Shown here: positions 34,711-47,410 of the stretch, piece by piece | Numbering within the stretch: the first letter of the stretch is position 1 | How the letters are laid out: each line of letters opens with the position of its first letter | From: Platerodrilus igneus | Taxonomy: Eukaryota; Arthropoda; Insecta; Coleoptera; Lycidae | DNA: 64,000 bases | Direction: 5' to 3' | Assembly: GCA_036346225.1 (NCBI GenBank) | Contig: JARFIW010000500.1 | Span: 558,001 to 622,000, forward strand | Notes under the pieces: generated by a model | What the model saw: the letters and a program-made list of their open reading frames with translations, nothing else | What the model was told of the DNA's origin: nothing | Databases searched by the model: none | Position numbers and translations under genes: made by a program

Positions 34711-34712
<2 letters not shown>
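32881..34712. mobile_element. Non-autonomous TIR element between (TA)n tracts
   Basis: The left end reads CGATGTGATTACAGGTCAT and the right end, complemented, TTGATGTGATAATGGGTCAT. Similarity continues inward to AGCA..AT, about 40 bp in all with mismatches. Both ends adjoin TA microsatellites, which could be either the target or part of the element. Related single ends lie at 31123 and 44967. The 1.8-kb interior has no coding frame. Within it, 33000-33110 (containing ATGGAATATAAATGCATAGG) reappears inverted at about 36915-37010, so the interior is part of a dispersed repeat. The superfamily is undetermined. Confidence 0.55.

Positions 34713-34751
<39 letters not shown>
34713..34751. repeat. 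(AT)n microsatellite
   Basis: AT tract that separates the right end of the TIR element from the MITE at 34754. Confidence 0.92.
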
Positions 34752-34753
<2 letters not shown>

Positions 34754-35044
34754 CAGAGTGTTTCATTAATAATGAGACATACTTTAACTGGAGAATCCTG
34801 GGTCCAAAATATAAAGATTTAGCCCCAAATACTTTGGTAAAAGTTTGTACTATACTAAAATACAGGGTGTTTTATAAAAAAATTAGAAAACACGTTTTGC
34901 TCATTACTGTAAAACTATTTACAATTTTCTTATCAAACTTTGTGGAAACCTACGATACTGTGCAAAGATTTTGAGTTAAATCTTTATATTTTGGATTCAG
35001 GATTCTCCAGTTAAAATATGTCCCATTATTAATTAAACACCCTG
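34754..35044. mobile_element. Mariner-type MITE, 291 bp
   Basis: Ends CAGAGTGTTTCATTAATAAT and, complemented, CAGGGTGTTTAATTAATAAT are part of TIRs about 70 bp long that share CTGGAGAATCCTG. TA lies on both sides as the expected duplication. An additional CAGGGTGTTTTAT at 34862 is internal. There is no coding capacity. The CAGGGTG terminus is the same general type as the mariner element at 50137. Confidence 0.85.
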
Positions 35045-36668
35045 TACATATATTGCTGGGGACTGAAGGTGCCCGTTGTTTAATTATTTTTAGCTAGCTC
35101 TCTTCAAAATAAAAACACTAGAATCAGACAATCAATCATTCGAAATATTCTTTAATAAATAATCTTCCAAATAATAATTACTACATTCGTAATAGTTTTT
35201 TTCTAACAAACCATATCTCACATATAAACTCTAGGAAACCCACTTTCGCACAAGTATTAAAATCTAAAATTATAGTCCAAAATTGCCACAACGGCTTTGC
35301 TTTACAAAGAATATCTTAAATCTAACAAAAATATAATTTCTAAATAACCACCACTTGTACTAGAAATAGAGTCCAAAGTCTTTTTTATAATCAGGATGAG
35401 CACACTCTAATCTTAATTTCATTCACCAATAACTCTGTAATTAAAGTTACTATGTACAAAATTTGACGAGATAGTCAGATAACTTAATATTCGCCCCTTT
35501 AAAATCGGTTTAAACGTATCTGATCAGTTAGGTTTAATAATTTTTTTTATATAATGGCAAAATCTCACCGCAAGCTGCCATCCTTCAAATCTAATTATCA
35601 ACTTGTACGCACACTTTACTCTAATTTCAAATACTAGTACACACAATATTCCTATCATAGAACTTAACTAATTAATAGAAACATCTTCTTTAAAATTTTA
35701 AACGATGTAATTTTATTTTACCTTGCAAATTATGCTAGTCGTTGTTATTCCTTCTGTTTAGCACGTAATCATCCATCCATGTTTCAAAATCGTTCCAATC
35801 GTTTAAAATTTTCCATTAAAAATCATTCAATAGTAAAATTGCCAGTCCAATTCCATATATGCTTTTATTCAAATTAAAATTTTTATACAGTACTTATACG
35901 TACTTTCAATAAATTCACTTACTTCTGAGCGTTTAAAACACTTTTCTGTCGCTATTTCAATAAAATACTTTCAATTACTAACAAAACAAGTGTTAGATCA
36001 ACCTCTAACGCGAAGCTATCAGTTGATCTATTTTGGCGTTGGAATGAGGACTGATCGAGCGATTCCAGAACTTGACTTCCATTCGGTTATATACACAAGC
36101 TTCCGTGTGATGCAGGCGTCTAAAAAATCTAGCAAAGTCAAGTTGTTATTTCTGTTCGTATTGGTGATAAAAGTGGGTAGCCGTTTTACGTAAGCATTTG
36201 GAACTTTCGTGAATCATGCAGCATTCAGAATTATTCTGTTCTAACGGCCACGAGCTACTAATTAGTTGATGTCGCTCTATATCTGATCAATATTTAAGAT
36301 TTATGGCTGTAAATAATCTTATTTTACCTTTACGACTTTATCGCTTAACTCGCCTTAATTGGACGATGTTCCATTTTAGTACTGGAATATACGTTCAATG
36401 AATTCGAGACTTTTTCTTTGAATACCGACTGATATTTTAGATAAAGGCGCTTTTAAATGAATACGCTTTAAACAAAATTAAAATATTCTACACGCGACCT
36501 TACATAAATTGAGCTTTATAATCGTTTGAAAATGCATGTTTTCCTTTGAACATAAATACGATCAAATAAAATCTTTTGTAATAATTATACGCATTTACGT
36601 AATTGAGTACTTTATAACAAAAATGAAACTCTTTGAAAAATGTTCTTCTACGCATGGAATATAACATT
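35045..36668. other. Non-coding block after (TA)n
   Basis: Begins TTGCTGGGGACTGAAGG next to the TA-rich junction, like the block starts at 9611 and 40696. It contains AT-rich stretches similar in style to the 2-kb repeat copies further right, but similarity is too weak to align by eye. The ORF at 35990-36193 is not recognised. Confidence 0.35.
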
Positions 36669-36897
36669 ATTCTTTTTTTAAAATCTTTCTTGGGTATTAA
36701 ACCACTCAGAGTTTTAAAAATTGTCTTTATTTACGTTTCGATCCATGACCTAGGATCATTGTCAAAATTATTTTGACATCAATTCTGTCATGGATCTAAA
36801 CGTAAATAAAGACACTTTTAAAAACTCTGAGTGATTTAATACCCAAGAAAGATTAAGAAAAATACAAAACAAACCACAACAAACTTACAGGGAGTAT
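36669..36897 (-). mobile_element. Short PLE family A derivative
   Basis: About 229 bp consisting almost only of the two inverted ends of family A, in reverse orientation. It starts ATTCTTTTTTTAAAATCTTT and ends with the 35-base one-sided extension (ACAAACTTACAGGGAGTAT). The two arms meet around TTGTCAAAATTATTTTGACA, so nearly all the interior is gone. Each arm keeps a GATCCATGACCTAGGATC-type hairpin beside GTTTCG or its mutated partner. A clear target duplication was not found. Confidence 0.82.
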
Positions 36898-38560
36898 TTA
36901 CAATTATTCTTATCTAGAAACACTATTTCTTCGTCATTAAGAATGAAAACTTTCGTTCGCGGGTTTTTATGCATTTATATTCCATATACTGAAAATTTTA
37001 ACAAATACGATTCTCTATGAAAATGAATATTTACATAATTTGACTTTTTCTTAAATTCTTCCTGATTAGTTCGGGGTTGCGGCGTCGTATATTTATGAAA
37101 TTTTAACTATGTAACTTCATAGTTTTTTTTATATTTATTTTTACACATTTACTAAAACAAGTAACCAGTGAATAGTCAAAGCCGGATTCTAGAGAAGTGA
37201 TAAAGATAAACTGCTCACTCGAAACTGAATACATTATCAACAAAATTTCAACGAACGGATTTACTACAAAGAACGCACAGAAAATATTTTAGTACGAAAT
37301 AAATTCAATTTGTGCTGCTGGAATTAATTTACTAGAGTAGACTAGAAAATAATAAGGAGATTGATGTGCCATGAATAAAGAGACAATATTTGTTTTGAAA
37401 TATACACAGAGTAGCCTTTATAAAAACAATAATCATTTTAATATGAATTATCTCCATAGTTCTGTTAAATTTGATAAACTTTATTTGATTTTCTTATGTC
37501 ATAAAACGCCACGAATATGAAACCAGCAAAACGTGTTATTTCTTATTATAGTTTATATAGCAAGTTGAAAATAATTAAATAGAAGAAGAAAAATTACTTA
37601 TCGCATCAAGAAAGGTATGAAAAACTATACTATCAAATTTAAGCCAATTTTTCGTCAATAAGTAGCCAGAAAAACATAAACTGCGTGGATTTGTCAATTT
37701 CGGCCAAGCTTCTGCACGCAGATTAGAAAAATCTACACTAATGAGAAAAAAGTGTAACAAAATTATCTAATACAAATTATTTTAAAAATAAAAGTTTATG
37801 CAGAACATAGCTGTAAAAAAGTTTTCGATGAAACTTTGGCAAAAACGCTTATCCTTCATGATATTTCTACCCCACCTGTCGATCCAAATAACATTCTCGA
37901 AAAACTATTTCTTGCTTCTGTGAAAATGTGTGTAATATCATCAAAAAGTGAAAAACAGAAAAATTCTTTAAAATATATTTGGTTAGCACACGATTGAGGT
38001 ATTTGATAACGTTTTTCAGCCTTATGTTACCGAAGATTTAATTAACTCTATCATTTATCGAAATGAATCAGTGAAAAACGTTTGCTACTCTTTATTGATG
38101 GCTATCATAGTAGGGATGATATTATCTTTTCGACAGATGTCAACTTGTTACTACACCGAAAGAGTTTCAGATTTTTTAAAATCAAAAAGATAGTGCTCCC
38201 AGAGGTGTTCAATGTTTTCGGCGTTTTGCAAAAGGGAATATAGGAAGCATCCCGATAGTCCAAAAGGCTTAAGAGGATTTAAATAAATTTGGTTAAATGT
38301 TGCAAAAAAAGTGGCTAAAAATATCTGGAAAAGCAGTGCAAGAAAACGGTACTCTAACAATTGCTATAACAGCATTAAACTAAAATACTTCTATGTTCAT
38401 TATTAATGTAACCTTTTAATCCATATACATTTTGGTTGATTTTATTTTTCTTGTTCCTAAATAAACAATATCAAACTTTATACCTTTTCTTATGGAATAT
38501 CCCTTGATTTCTCTTTTGTAACCCTAAAAATGACAACTAAAACAGATAAATTTCGAAACA
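36898..38560. other. Non-coding stretch with possible decayed coding traces
   Basis: 36915-37010 is an inverted copy of 33000-33110. From about 37800 to 38390 the plus strand yields broken peptides that look like old protein-coding DNA (ILHDISTPPVDPNNILEKLF near 37848-37906), but no family could be assigned. Confidence 0.35.
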
Positions 38561-38561
38561 A

Positions 38562-38885
38562 ATGCAACTCAAAAATAATAGGATTTTGTCATTTATAAAA
38601 ATAAATACACTCCGCAGACAATTATTTTCCTCGAGTAGAAAATTAAGTAGTGTAATACAAATTATAAAACATGGTATAATTGGTACAATATATAAAATTA
38701 TTCCTTTAAATTTGTCCTTCACTTTCGATGAATCAATATACATTTCAAAGGATTCTACCTACTTAATTTGGCCGAATGCTTTTGTTTTAATGCTCTCTAT
38801 CCACATAAAGCCGCCATTTCCTGCTACTAAATCGAAAAACTCCATTAAATGTTCAAAAATCATTATATAGTTCAATCTAAAACAA
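38562..38885 (-). pseudogene. Possible P-element/THAP-type transposase trace
   Basis: On the minus strand a frame reads FEHLMEFFDLVAGNGGF, then after one stop MYIDSSKVKDKFKGIILYIV, then FIFINDKILLFLSCICF. The last segment loosely resembles the 'f..nqDhlElfFs.iR' block near the C-terminus of P-element/THAP9-like transposases, and the first resembles 'f..LFD.LNSR..f'. The match is weak and no THAP zinc finger or catalytic residues are visible, so this is a guess. It could equally be an AT-biased chance frame. Confidence 0.22.
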
Positions 38886-39175
38886 CTAGTGATCGGATAT
38901 CCCGTTTAAAAAAGCAAAAAGCATTTTAAAACAAACTTAGTTTTTCCAACTGGCGTTCGGTAAATTGAGTTTGCTGGTTTCTGTTTAGATTGAGTCGTTT
39001 CAAACTGCTTTGTTCGTCTAAATCCGTTTCCCTGAAAAGAGTTTTTAAAAACTCACACAAAGTATTAAGCAACACGCTTGTTTTAGACGGTGTATCTAAC
39101 ACACGTGATTTAATTTACAGAACGATTATTCAGGTAAATCATATGCTTTTTAGATCTTCTAAAAAAGGATAGCTA
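38886..39175. repeat. Dispersed repeat, copy 1
   Basis: A diverged copy of this roughly 300-bp sequence lies at 61822-62150 in the same orientation. Shared landmarks, in order, are AACTAGTGAT, CAAACT or AAACTG near the TTTTTCCA/TTTTGTTCCA segment, GCTTTGTT, and ATGCTTTTTAG near the right end. On the minus strand both give a related peptide (TNKA, then TET), which suggests an old coding element of unknown type. Confidence 0.55.
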
Positions 39176-40620
39176 TTTCTAGGATACTTGTTACGAGTAA
39201 TTTTTAAGAGGAGCAATTTAAGGTCACCGACTTTCGCAATACATTTTCTCTACCAGCAAATGCCACCATTATATTTTCATTATACACAGACGACAGCATT
39301 TCAGAAATCCTTAAGATATTTGTATATGGAAATGTATGTAAAGAGAAAGTAATTTTTATAGTCTGTGAACATGATGCAACAACATATGACGCACATTAAA
39401 AAAAATCATTCGTAGTTTGTTGTGAAAATGCATCTTTAAATTAAACTGATAAAAACAAAAAGTTATTGGTTGATTGTAACTTCACGTTCAGCTTCAAACT
39501 AATTGAATAACAAGTTTTATAAGAATTTTTGCCATTGTTTAGTTGTGACCAAAATGCGTCTTACGGCATCCAATAAATCAAATGTTTAACATAATAAGTA
39601 AAAAATGCAAACAAATTAAGTTAGTTGATGCAAATGTTACGATCAGCACAATATAAAGTTTTTTACATCTTCCATCTACTCTTCAAATCACACTCTTGCA
39701 TCTTAAAACTTAGCATTGTAGCAAATTTTTGACCAAAAGAGAACTAGCTAGATGGGGTCAATCTTAAAGGCATTAACATAGAATAACCATAACCATAAAC
39801 CATACACTAATATCATATCGGTCATTTTTACGTTGGTGTAGGATACGGCCATAGCGAAAAATTCTAGAATGAAACGGTAACTTTGAAAATTACGATAAAA
39901 TTTGTTAGACTGAATCGTTCGACAATACTTTATTGTAATTACTAACAATACTTCACATTGCTTAGTCGTTGATATGATAAATGTTAGTATGCAATAAAAC
40001 ATTTAAATTCGATCTCAGATGGCTGCTCGAAGCTACATCTACAAGATATACCTTTTTTGAAGAAAAATGCCAGGGAATATGAATTTTGAACCAGAAATTT
40101 GATATACCAAGACACAAAAAAGTTATGGAACTTTAAATGTAGACAAAGCACTGCTGGTGACGCCCTCGGCAAGATACATCAAAACTATTATCAAATCTGA
40201 ATTTCTCATCTTAAACATCTTTAGATACTAAATTTCAAGCAAATACTGCTATCATTAAGATACCTATTTAAAAAATAGCTTTAGAAAATTATAACTTTGA
40301 CACCCTGTACCTTGGAAACTATCAACTTTTGGACTAAAGTAAATTGCGTTAGATCCTTATATTTTAGTCTCACGAATTTGTCGTAACATTTTGTACAGAC
40401 CTTTTAGAGACACCCTGAATATATGTAAACAAATCGTTTTTTTATCACCGCCATTTATAAAAGAGTTTACATATTTGAAAGCAAATTAACGTGAATCATG
40501 ACATTATTCCTTATCGTTCTCAAGTTATATAGAGTGTTCCAAAAATGTCATTTCTTATCTGTGGCTTCTATCAATTTTCTTTCAAAAAATATAAAAAAAT
40601 AAAGAAGGAGAAAGTTGCTA
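39176..40620. other. Non-coding stretch
   Basis: No gene was recognised. CACCCTGTA near 40303 and CACCCTGAA near 40414 resemble mariner-type ends but are in the same orientation, so no TIR pair is formed. Confidence 0.45.
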
Positions 40621-40621
40621 G

Positions 40622-40695
<74 letters not shown>
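40621..40695. repeat. (TA)n microsatellite
   Basis: About 75 bases of alternating TA. ORFs on both strands across it (YIYIYI repeats) are artefacts. Confidence 0.96.
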
Positions 40696-40697
<2 letters not shown>

Positions 40698-42811
40698 CCG
40701 TGTAACCCTATATGCCTCTGGAATTTCCTCAAACTCGTTCAAGCATTTTATTAATTTACCAAAAATCGTAAATTCCACAAACAATTCAAAAAGAAATTTT
40801 CTTACCCAGATTCCTGCTTCATCACTTTAATTGATTTCTTCAACAGCTCCCTGGCTAGCTCAGTTGGGCCTCCTCTTGGATACCTAGATTTACTATCATA
40901 CTCTTTATCGTTCACGCACACTCTCAATAAAACCACAAAATAATACAACAATCATACAATATTTATTTACCACTATTCACAAATAATAATTCAAGATTAT
41001 TTACATTTCGGTGCTCAAGTTATTACACCTCAATAAATTCTATCTTTGTAAAGTCCAGGATTTTAAATTGAAATATCAAACACACTGAATGTAACAGGAG
41101 TAAACGGGCCCTAAATAATACCTTATTTATTTGTTTTTTTATTTATAATTATTTCTAATTAGTACACTCTGGAGTATGGTGTGCTCATGATAACCCAGTT
41201 TATTTTATTAATGTATGCTTTTTACTTTGCATACTCTTACTACAAACACAAAAAACCCATGTACTCTTAACAATAAAATTTTAAATTCATGAGGAATGTT
41301 AATAAGCTTTATATACACCTTTAGATTTATATTCAAATACCATAATCAAAGTTGTTATACTTATTATTTTCAATACGCAAAATAATGCAAAATACAATCA
41401 AAGTTCACTCTCACACATCACAATAATTTTCATAGTTTATAAAAAACAGCAAATTCTAATGCGTTACCTGAAATTTCTTGAAGATCCCTACTCCGTTGAC
41501 GATGAAGTTAAGTTTCTGCACCCTCGGTCTCGTGGTTCTGCTCTGCTTGTCGCCTCCAGCTATTTATAGATGAACACCATCTAAGTTGTGCTGCATGCCA
41601 TTCATTCAAGATCCATCCAAATCCAAATCCAAGTATATTACACTTTTTTTTTATTGCAGAAATTAATTTACGTTAGTTCACTTTACTTTACGAGCTTGTT
41701 AAAATATCTGTTGCACCTCCGTTAAAAATCAACTCGACACTTTCCGCGTTTCAAACTATAAGGCCAACACTGTACTATTTAAATTTATGAATTTTAAATA
41801 CTTACAAGCTCGTTAGTAGGTTTCTGTACGTAGTATGCGATGCAAATTAACGAAGTCAAAAAGCAAAGTCAAAAGAGAAATTTCATAACTCCTCTCTCAT
41901 ATTTATACGATTCTAAGTGTAACCTCTCCAAACCCTCCTAATGCGAAATATTTAATTGAACTAACATTTCCGCAAATTTTGGTGTAACCGTTTTCAAAAT
42001 CTTTGAAATTTAGCTCGTTGATACGATATTTTCCGAAAAACCCGCATTCAATTTTCCCGTGTTCGTCTGTTGTACAACTAACTATTTAGACCAATGATAT
42101 ATCTCAGTGACGTCTTGAAACCCCGCCTGTATTAACTCTATTCCTCTCTTAGGCATATTATATGTTTCCTTCTAACCTTGTTTGAGTGGTAGTAAATCGA
42201 TATTACTGTCCGCGTGCTATCTTAACCCACGTGGACTGAATACGTGCGTTTCGAAGTGAAATGCTATTACGCCTGTCTCATTCCAAAGCATATCATTGAT
42301 TGTCCATCCCTTCTGCGCTTTAAGCAAACTTTTGGTTAGCATTTATGCGAAACATTCGACCGTTTGCACAATATACCTCGAATCTTGTCTTTTACCTACA
42401 CAAATAAGGAGAAGTTGACCTTTCAAAACATGCACCTGTGCCTAATTAACGAACGTTTTAAAATAACATTTCTAGGAGTTTGCGTCTTTTCATATATTCG
42501 ACGTGTTTGTTTGTTAGTAAAGCGTTTCGCCTTGGAATTATCGATTTTTCACGCTCTTATGCGTTTTAGACGTTATATTCCTTTGAATTAAACTCAATTA
42601 AATTAAATAATAATTTCTATTGGCTTATACAATTTATTTTCTTCACAAACCTATTAAATTTTAATCCCTACTTGTAAAATTATGGTAATACTTGTTACTT
42701 TCAATCAACCAAATGAAATAAATTTCGCACGTAAATTATGGTTGTTTCCTTTATACAGGGTGTTTGAAATTGCCTTGTTCATACCTAAATTTAACCCTTT
42801 AAAACCACTAC
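40696..42811. repeat. 2-kb non-coding dispersed repeat, copy 1
   Basis: It starts TTGCCGTGTAACCC after (TA)n. It shares an ordered series of landmarks with 42829-44900 and 48125-50136: CTGGCTAGCTCAG then ATACCTA; ATAATACAACAATCATACA then TTATTTACC; GATGGGCCC or AACGGGCCC; CATGATAACCCAGTTTATT or ATTATAACCCAGTTTCT; and ACCAATGATAT in the right part. No protein is encoded; short ORFs such as 42364-42591 are not conserved among copies. It may be a long non-autonomous element or LTR-like unit. The three copies lie in direct orientation within 9.5 kb. Confidence 0.55.
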
Positions 42812-42828
42812 AATATATATATATATAT
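42812..42828. repeat. Short (AT)n tract
   Basis: About 17 bases of AT separating copies 1 and 2 of the 2-kb repeat. Confidence 0.85.
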
Positions 42829-44900
42829 TATGCTGTGAAACCTCTTGAATCACCTGGTCCGTTGATTTTCTTCTGTTAATCGCCTCGGCTGCTCCTCTAG
42901 ATAGCTTTCATCCTCATACATAAAAAAAACACATTCCTACCACAAACATCAACGTTAATTCTATTTACATCAATATTCAGAATACATTAAATTTTCAATT
43001 TAAATATCAGCATAAAATTCAGTTTTTAAAAGGAATTTCAAAATTAATTTTATTATCACTTTAACGTGCATCCAGAATTCAAGTCCTTGTTGGATGCCTA
43101 CTAATTAATATAACAATATAAGCAGACCGGAGTCTGAGTACAAAGGGAGCATCTACCACCCCTTTACGTTAATTAACCCGGTTTGTCTAATTGAGCTCAA
43201 AGACATACCCAAAGTTTCATCATATTCCCGAACATCAAAACAAAATACCCCTTTTTACTTAAACACGCAAATTTCATCTTAAAATTAAACTTTTATGGTT
43301 AGAACAATTTCACTAATGTCCATTTAAAGTAAATCAATTATAAAGTCATTCAATACACACAAAATGTCAAACAAAATAGTATAATTTACCTGAAGGTTAC
43401 TGTCCTCGTAGCTTCAAAGTATCGTTTCTTTAGTTAATCACACCATTCACCAGGATTATATTTACGGCTTCTGATTCTCTACGCTTTTAAAATTTGCTCC
43501 ATCACCATCCATTCAAAGTCGTTTCTGGGCCTTTCCGGAACTCATCTGTGTTTATCTGACCCTTGATTCATGGATCCAGACACGTATTTGAACCATTTAA
43601 TTATTAACACCCCGAAAATAGCAAAGACAGTCATGCTTCTGTCACCAATATACGCCAAAACTGCCTACTTTTGTGTATACATTCGTCGTTGTAAATTTTG
43701 CTAATTGGTACAGTGAAACTAAATTTTATTACCTTGTATCTAAGTGCACTGAAGTACATTCATGTTAGCACGTAAATAACAAGCTATTTTGAATCACTAA
43801 ATATACTAGCAAACTTTAAATTATTTAATCAAATTAAAATGCACGGTTTAACATCTTCAATCAAGTCGCGTATGTACGAGCTTTTAACGCATCGAATCGT
43901 CAAAAGTCTCAGAGAGCTTGTTTATCTTCACCTCGGTATATATAGCAAAAAGCCTGTCTATCGGTCTGTTCCCTAAAACGGCCAGTTTCTAGAATTTCTC
44001 ATGCTCTGTTCCCAGTCTGTCGCCCTCACGTCGATTTTTACGAATTTTCACTCGCCCCATTCAAATCTCAGAAAATTTCTACACGGTACGCACGCATGTC
44101 CGAGAAAAACTAATTGATTTTGTACAGAAATTGTTGTTTCTACCTCTGATATTTGCATCCTATTTTTAACCAATTGTAACCCCATGACGTTGTTTAAATC
44201 CCGCCTTTTAAAATATGTGTCTTTGCTTGACGCATTTTCTCTTTCCTTCTCTAACCTGTTCGTATTGGTGCAACTTGACACTCTTCATTATCGATTATTT
44301 CAGTCCACGCGGACTGTTATCTGGGTTTAATAAACCTGTATCGCACATTCTCGTGAATATTAAGCCCAGGTTTCTCCAAGATTCTTTGTAAACATTAATT
44401 ATCTGCAAACTTTTCGCCGTATTTGACATTTAAACTACGCAGGTGTTCAAAATATAATATTAATTCTCAGAGCTTTATTCCGTGGTATTTTAATCTTGGG
44501 TTTTACAAGTTTCTATGCTTATTATATGTTACTAACGGTTTAATTAACTCTAATTAAATTGATTTCTATCCTTTCATTTTAGCGAATACAAATTATTATC
44601 CGTACGTTTTGTTTAATACCAGTTATTTAAAATAGAGTTCATTAATATAAATTTTGCACGTAATTTCCATTTGTTTATTTCTTAGAATAATTACATTACA
44701 CGCAGAGCTTTTCAATACTGCTTCTTTTGATACAAAGCGTCTTATAAATAATTTAAATTTCTTATTTTTACTGAAACAACCGAGTTTATTTATGCTTCAT
44801 GGTTTTAATAACGCGTATTATCTAATAAAATTCCTTATACACGGTGATTAAAATTATTTGATGTGATTATTTAATTTTCTACCCTGGTCTAAATATGAGT
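42829..44900. repeat. 2-kb non-coding dispersed repeat, copy 2
   Basis: Starts ATGCTGTGAAACCTC after (AT)n. It is the most diverged of the three. It retains GGCTGCTCCTCTAGATAGC at the left, a CGTGCAT/AAGTCCTTG segment, and in the right part CCACGCGGACTG, equivalent to CCACGTGGACTG in copy 1 (about 42228). No coding frame. Confidence 0.45.
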
Positions 44901-44913
44901 AATATATATACAC

Positions 44914-44965
<52 letters not shown>

Positions 44966-44966
44966 T
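44901..44966. repeat. (TA)n microsatellite
   Basis: TA tract with CA interruptions, followed by TTGACGTGATAAAAGGTCAC, a variant of the TIR at 32881. Confidence 0.92.
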
Positions 44967-45145
44967 GACGTGATAAAAGGTCACAAGAGGTCATTCAAAC
45001 CCAAATTCTATAAATAAATCCCACCAAAATATAAAAGAATCCGAAAAAAACTGAAATTTTCGTAAATTTATGGCTATGTCGTGTATAATACAAGCGTACC
45101 TTTATTCATTAAATACGAGCGAAAATTTAAATTCCCCATCGTCAT

Positions 45146-45147
<2 letters not shown>
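44967..45147. other. Fragment with a 32881-type terminus
   Basis: TGACGTGATAAAAGGTCAC and then AAGAGGTCAT match the left end at 32881 (GATGTGATTACAGGTCAT, GAGAGGTCAT). Only about 180 bp lie before the next (AT)n, so it is probably a truncated copy or short derivative. Confidence 0.45.

Positions 45148-45200
<53 letters not shown>
45148..45200. repeat. (AT)n microsatellite
   Basis: Alternating AT immediately to the left of the PLE-C element. Confidence 0.94.
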
Positions 45201-45204
<4 letters not shown>

Positions 45205-45285
45205 AAATTTTTAAGGTGTTAGAATCTTCTTTGGGAATCTGTTCGTCCACTCATTAATAAAACGCTCATTTATAAATTTGTCGAC

Positions 45286-45320
45286 GTTTCGGGTAATTAA
45301 TTCCCTTAGTCATGACCTAT
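45286..45320 (-). ncRNA. Hammerhead-like motif, left arm of PLE-C
   Basis: Read on the minus strand: ATGACTAA, a stem GGG(AATTAATTA)CCC, then GAAACGTCGAC. Compared with the canonical core, the CUGAUGA strand is altered, while GAAAC and the GTC cleavage triplet are kept. The same motif is in the right arm at 48077-48110. Confidence 0.45.
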
Positions 45321-45632
45321 AAGTGATAGGCTGTAATACAAATGTACAAAATAGATGTTACTTACAATCTATGTGAGCTCTGAGTAATTCGAGAAACCAT
45401 CAACAGAATAAAAACAGTTACTTTTAAAACATGAAACAAATTTTAAAAAATAACAGCCATAAAAATAGAATAAGTTTAAAACTTAGAAACTATAACATAT
45501 AAGAACGGTCACTAATTCCAATAAGATTCTCACAATATAGTGTTGTTGCTTTGCATGTTAATACTGATTAGTTATCGCAATCGATATTTTATGTGAATTA
45601 CATTTTGAGAATATACATGGTGAGTGTGAATT

Positions 45633-47344
45633 ATGGCTTTGCTGTGTTTATGCGTCTACTTAGTTTATATAGTAATGAATCCGCAGAATATTTTTTACCA
45701 AAAAAGATTCAAACAAATAAAGAAAGCAAATGTAAATAAATTTGAGCTTTTAAAGAAAAAACAACAGTATCACGAAGCGTTGATTACGGACAACAAAAAA
45801 TGGGTAGTTAATTTAACATCTACTCAAATTCCTGAAAATGTTCAAAATATACTTTCATTAGGACCAAAATTTAACTTACCCGCTCGAGCATCACAGGTTA
45901 ACATTGGTGAATTATTAGCAAACTTGGAATTTATTTTAGAATCTCACACAGAAGCACAACGGCCAGTAATAAGAGCACAAGTAACAAACAAAATTACAAA
46001 TTTTCTATTAAATCCCCGAAACAATAGAAGAACAAATGTGGAGAGAACGTACATCTTGGCGAAAAAATACTTAAAGAATCATCCCGATTTAACAATTATA
46101 AAAGCAGACAAAGGCGAGGTAACGGTGGTACTAAACAAAGTAGATTACGAAACAAAATCTTTAGAAATACTAGATGACATTAGTATATATAAAAAGTTAA
46201 AACAAGACCCCACGTTTACAATACAAAAAAGAGTAAATGATCATTTAAAAGCATTGTATAAAAAACAGATAATATCTGAAAATATAAAAAAACAACTTTC
46301 AAAAAACAATTCGGTTCCAGGAAAATATTATGGATTACCCAAAATCCACAAGCAAGTTCTCTCGTTAAGGCCGATTATATCATCTGTCAATACACCCACC
46401 TATAATATTGCTAAATATATGACCGAAATATTAACAAAAGCATTCCCGTTAAGCGAAAGTTACAGTATTAAGGACACTTTTAATGTGGTGGAGAAGCTCA
46501 AAGAATTTCAATTACCTAAAGATTTTATCTTGGTCTCGCTGGATGCCAAATCACTATTCACAAACATCCCATTACTACTAGTTTAAAACTATTAGAAGAA
46601 AAGTGGGACGAAATTCAACCTCACTGCAATTTTTCTTGTCAACTGTTCATCGCTACAATAAATTTAATTTTCAATAACACCTATTTCTCGTTTCAAAATC
46701 AATTTTACTTACAAACCTCTGGAACTCCAATGGGTTCACCTTTATCACCGATTATTGCGCAGATTATACTCGATCACTTAATAGGAACAACCATTCCGTC
46801 CGTTTCATTTCAGATGCCCTTCATACTTAAATTCGTGGATGACATTCTTTGCGCCATACCAAGTAACTCTGTAGCGGAAACGTTAAATGCATTCAATAAT
46901 TTTAATCCTAATCTAAAATTCACAATCGAAGTTGAAAAAAACAATAGTATTCCTTTTCTTGATATAAAAATAACAAGAGACAATAATAACCAACTAATGC
47001 TAGATATATATAAAAAACCCACTGACTCCGGAAGGTATGTTAATTTTTACTCGGACCACACAATTAAACATAAAATTAACACCGTTCTAACTCTAAAAAA
47101 TAAAATTATTAAAATATGTCACCCACAATTTCTTAAACAAAATCTAACAAACTTAAAAAACACTTTAATAAATAACGGTTATCCTAGAACCCTACTACAA
47201 AAAATATTATTTAATACCGCTACTGGAAGTAAAATTGATAAGAGAGCTACCACAATCTTGCATAAAAGCCTCCCCTATATAAGAAACTTAACTCCGAGCT
47301 TAATAAAAATATTAAATACACCGGATATGAAAATTGCGGTAAAT
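45633..47344 (+). pseudogene. Penelope-like element reverse transcriptase
   Basis: Two frames joined near 46571 give a PLE RT. The first (45633-46571) contains LTIIKADKGEVTVVLNK (residues about 150-166), PGKYYGLPKIHK and LRPIISSVNTPTYNIAKY, then motif A FILVSLDAKSLFTNIP, all diagnostic for PLEs. A one-base deletion follows TNIP. The second frame (46572-47344) contains GTPMGSPLSPIIAQI, catalytic KFVDDIL (near 46830), IPFLDIKI and YKKPTDSGRYVNF. Together about 570 codons cover fingers, palm and thumb. The start at 45633 lies in the inverted arm and is preceded by a possible membrane-like leader (MALLCLCVYLVYIV) that may be spurious; the natural start may be the M at about 45675. Confidence 0.9.
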
Positions 47345-47410
47345 TAAAACAGAACCATAAGAAACCTCTTCACTCCGCTAAAAGTTTCTACAAACAAAAA
47401 ATTATTAAGT

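Noticed and set aside
37800..38390. Coding-like broken peptides
   Set aside because: No family could be matched and the reading frames change every 20-40 codons; kept only as a remark.
40545..40830. Long ORFs on both strands with YIYIYI repeats
   Set aside because: They are produced by the (TA)n microsatellite.
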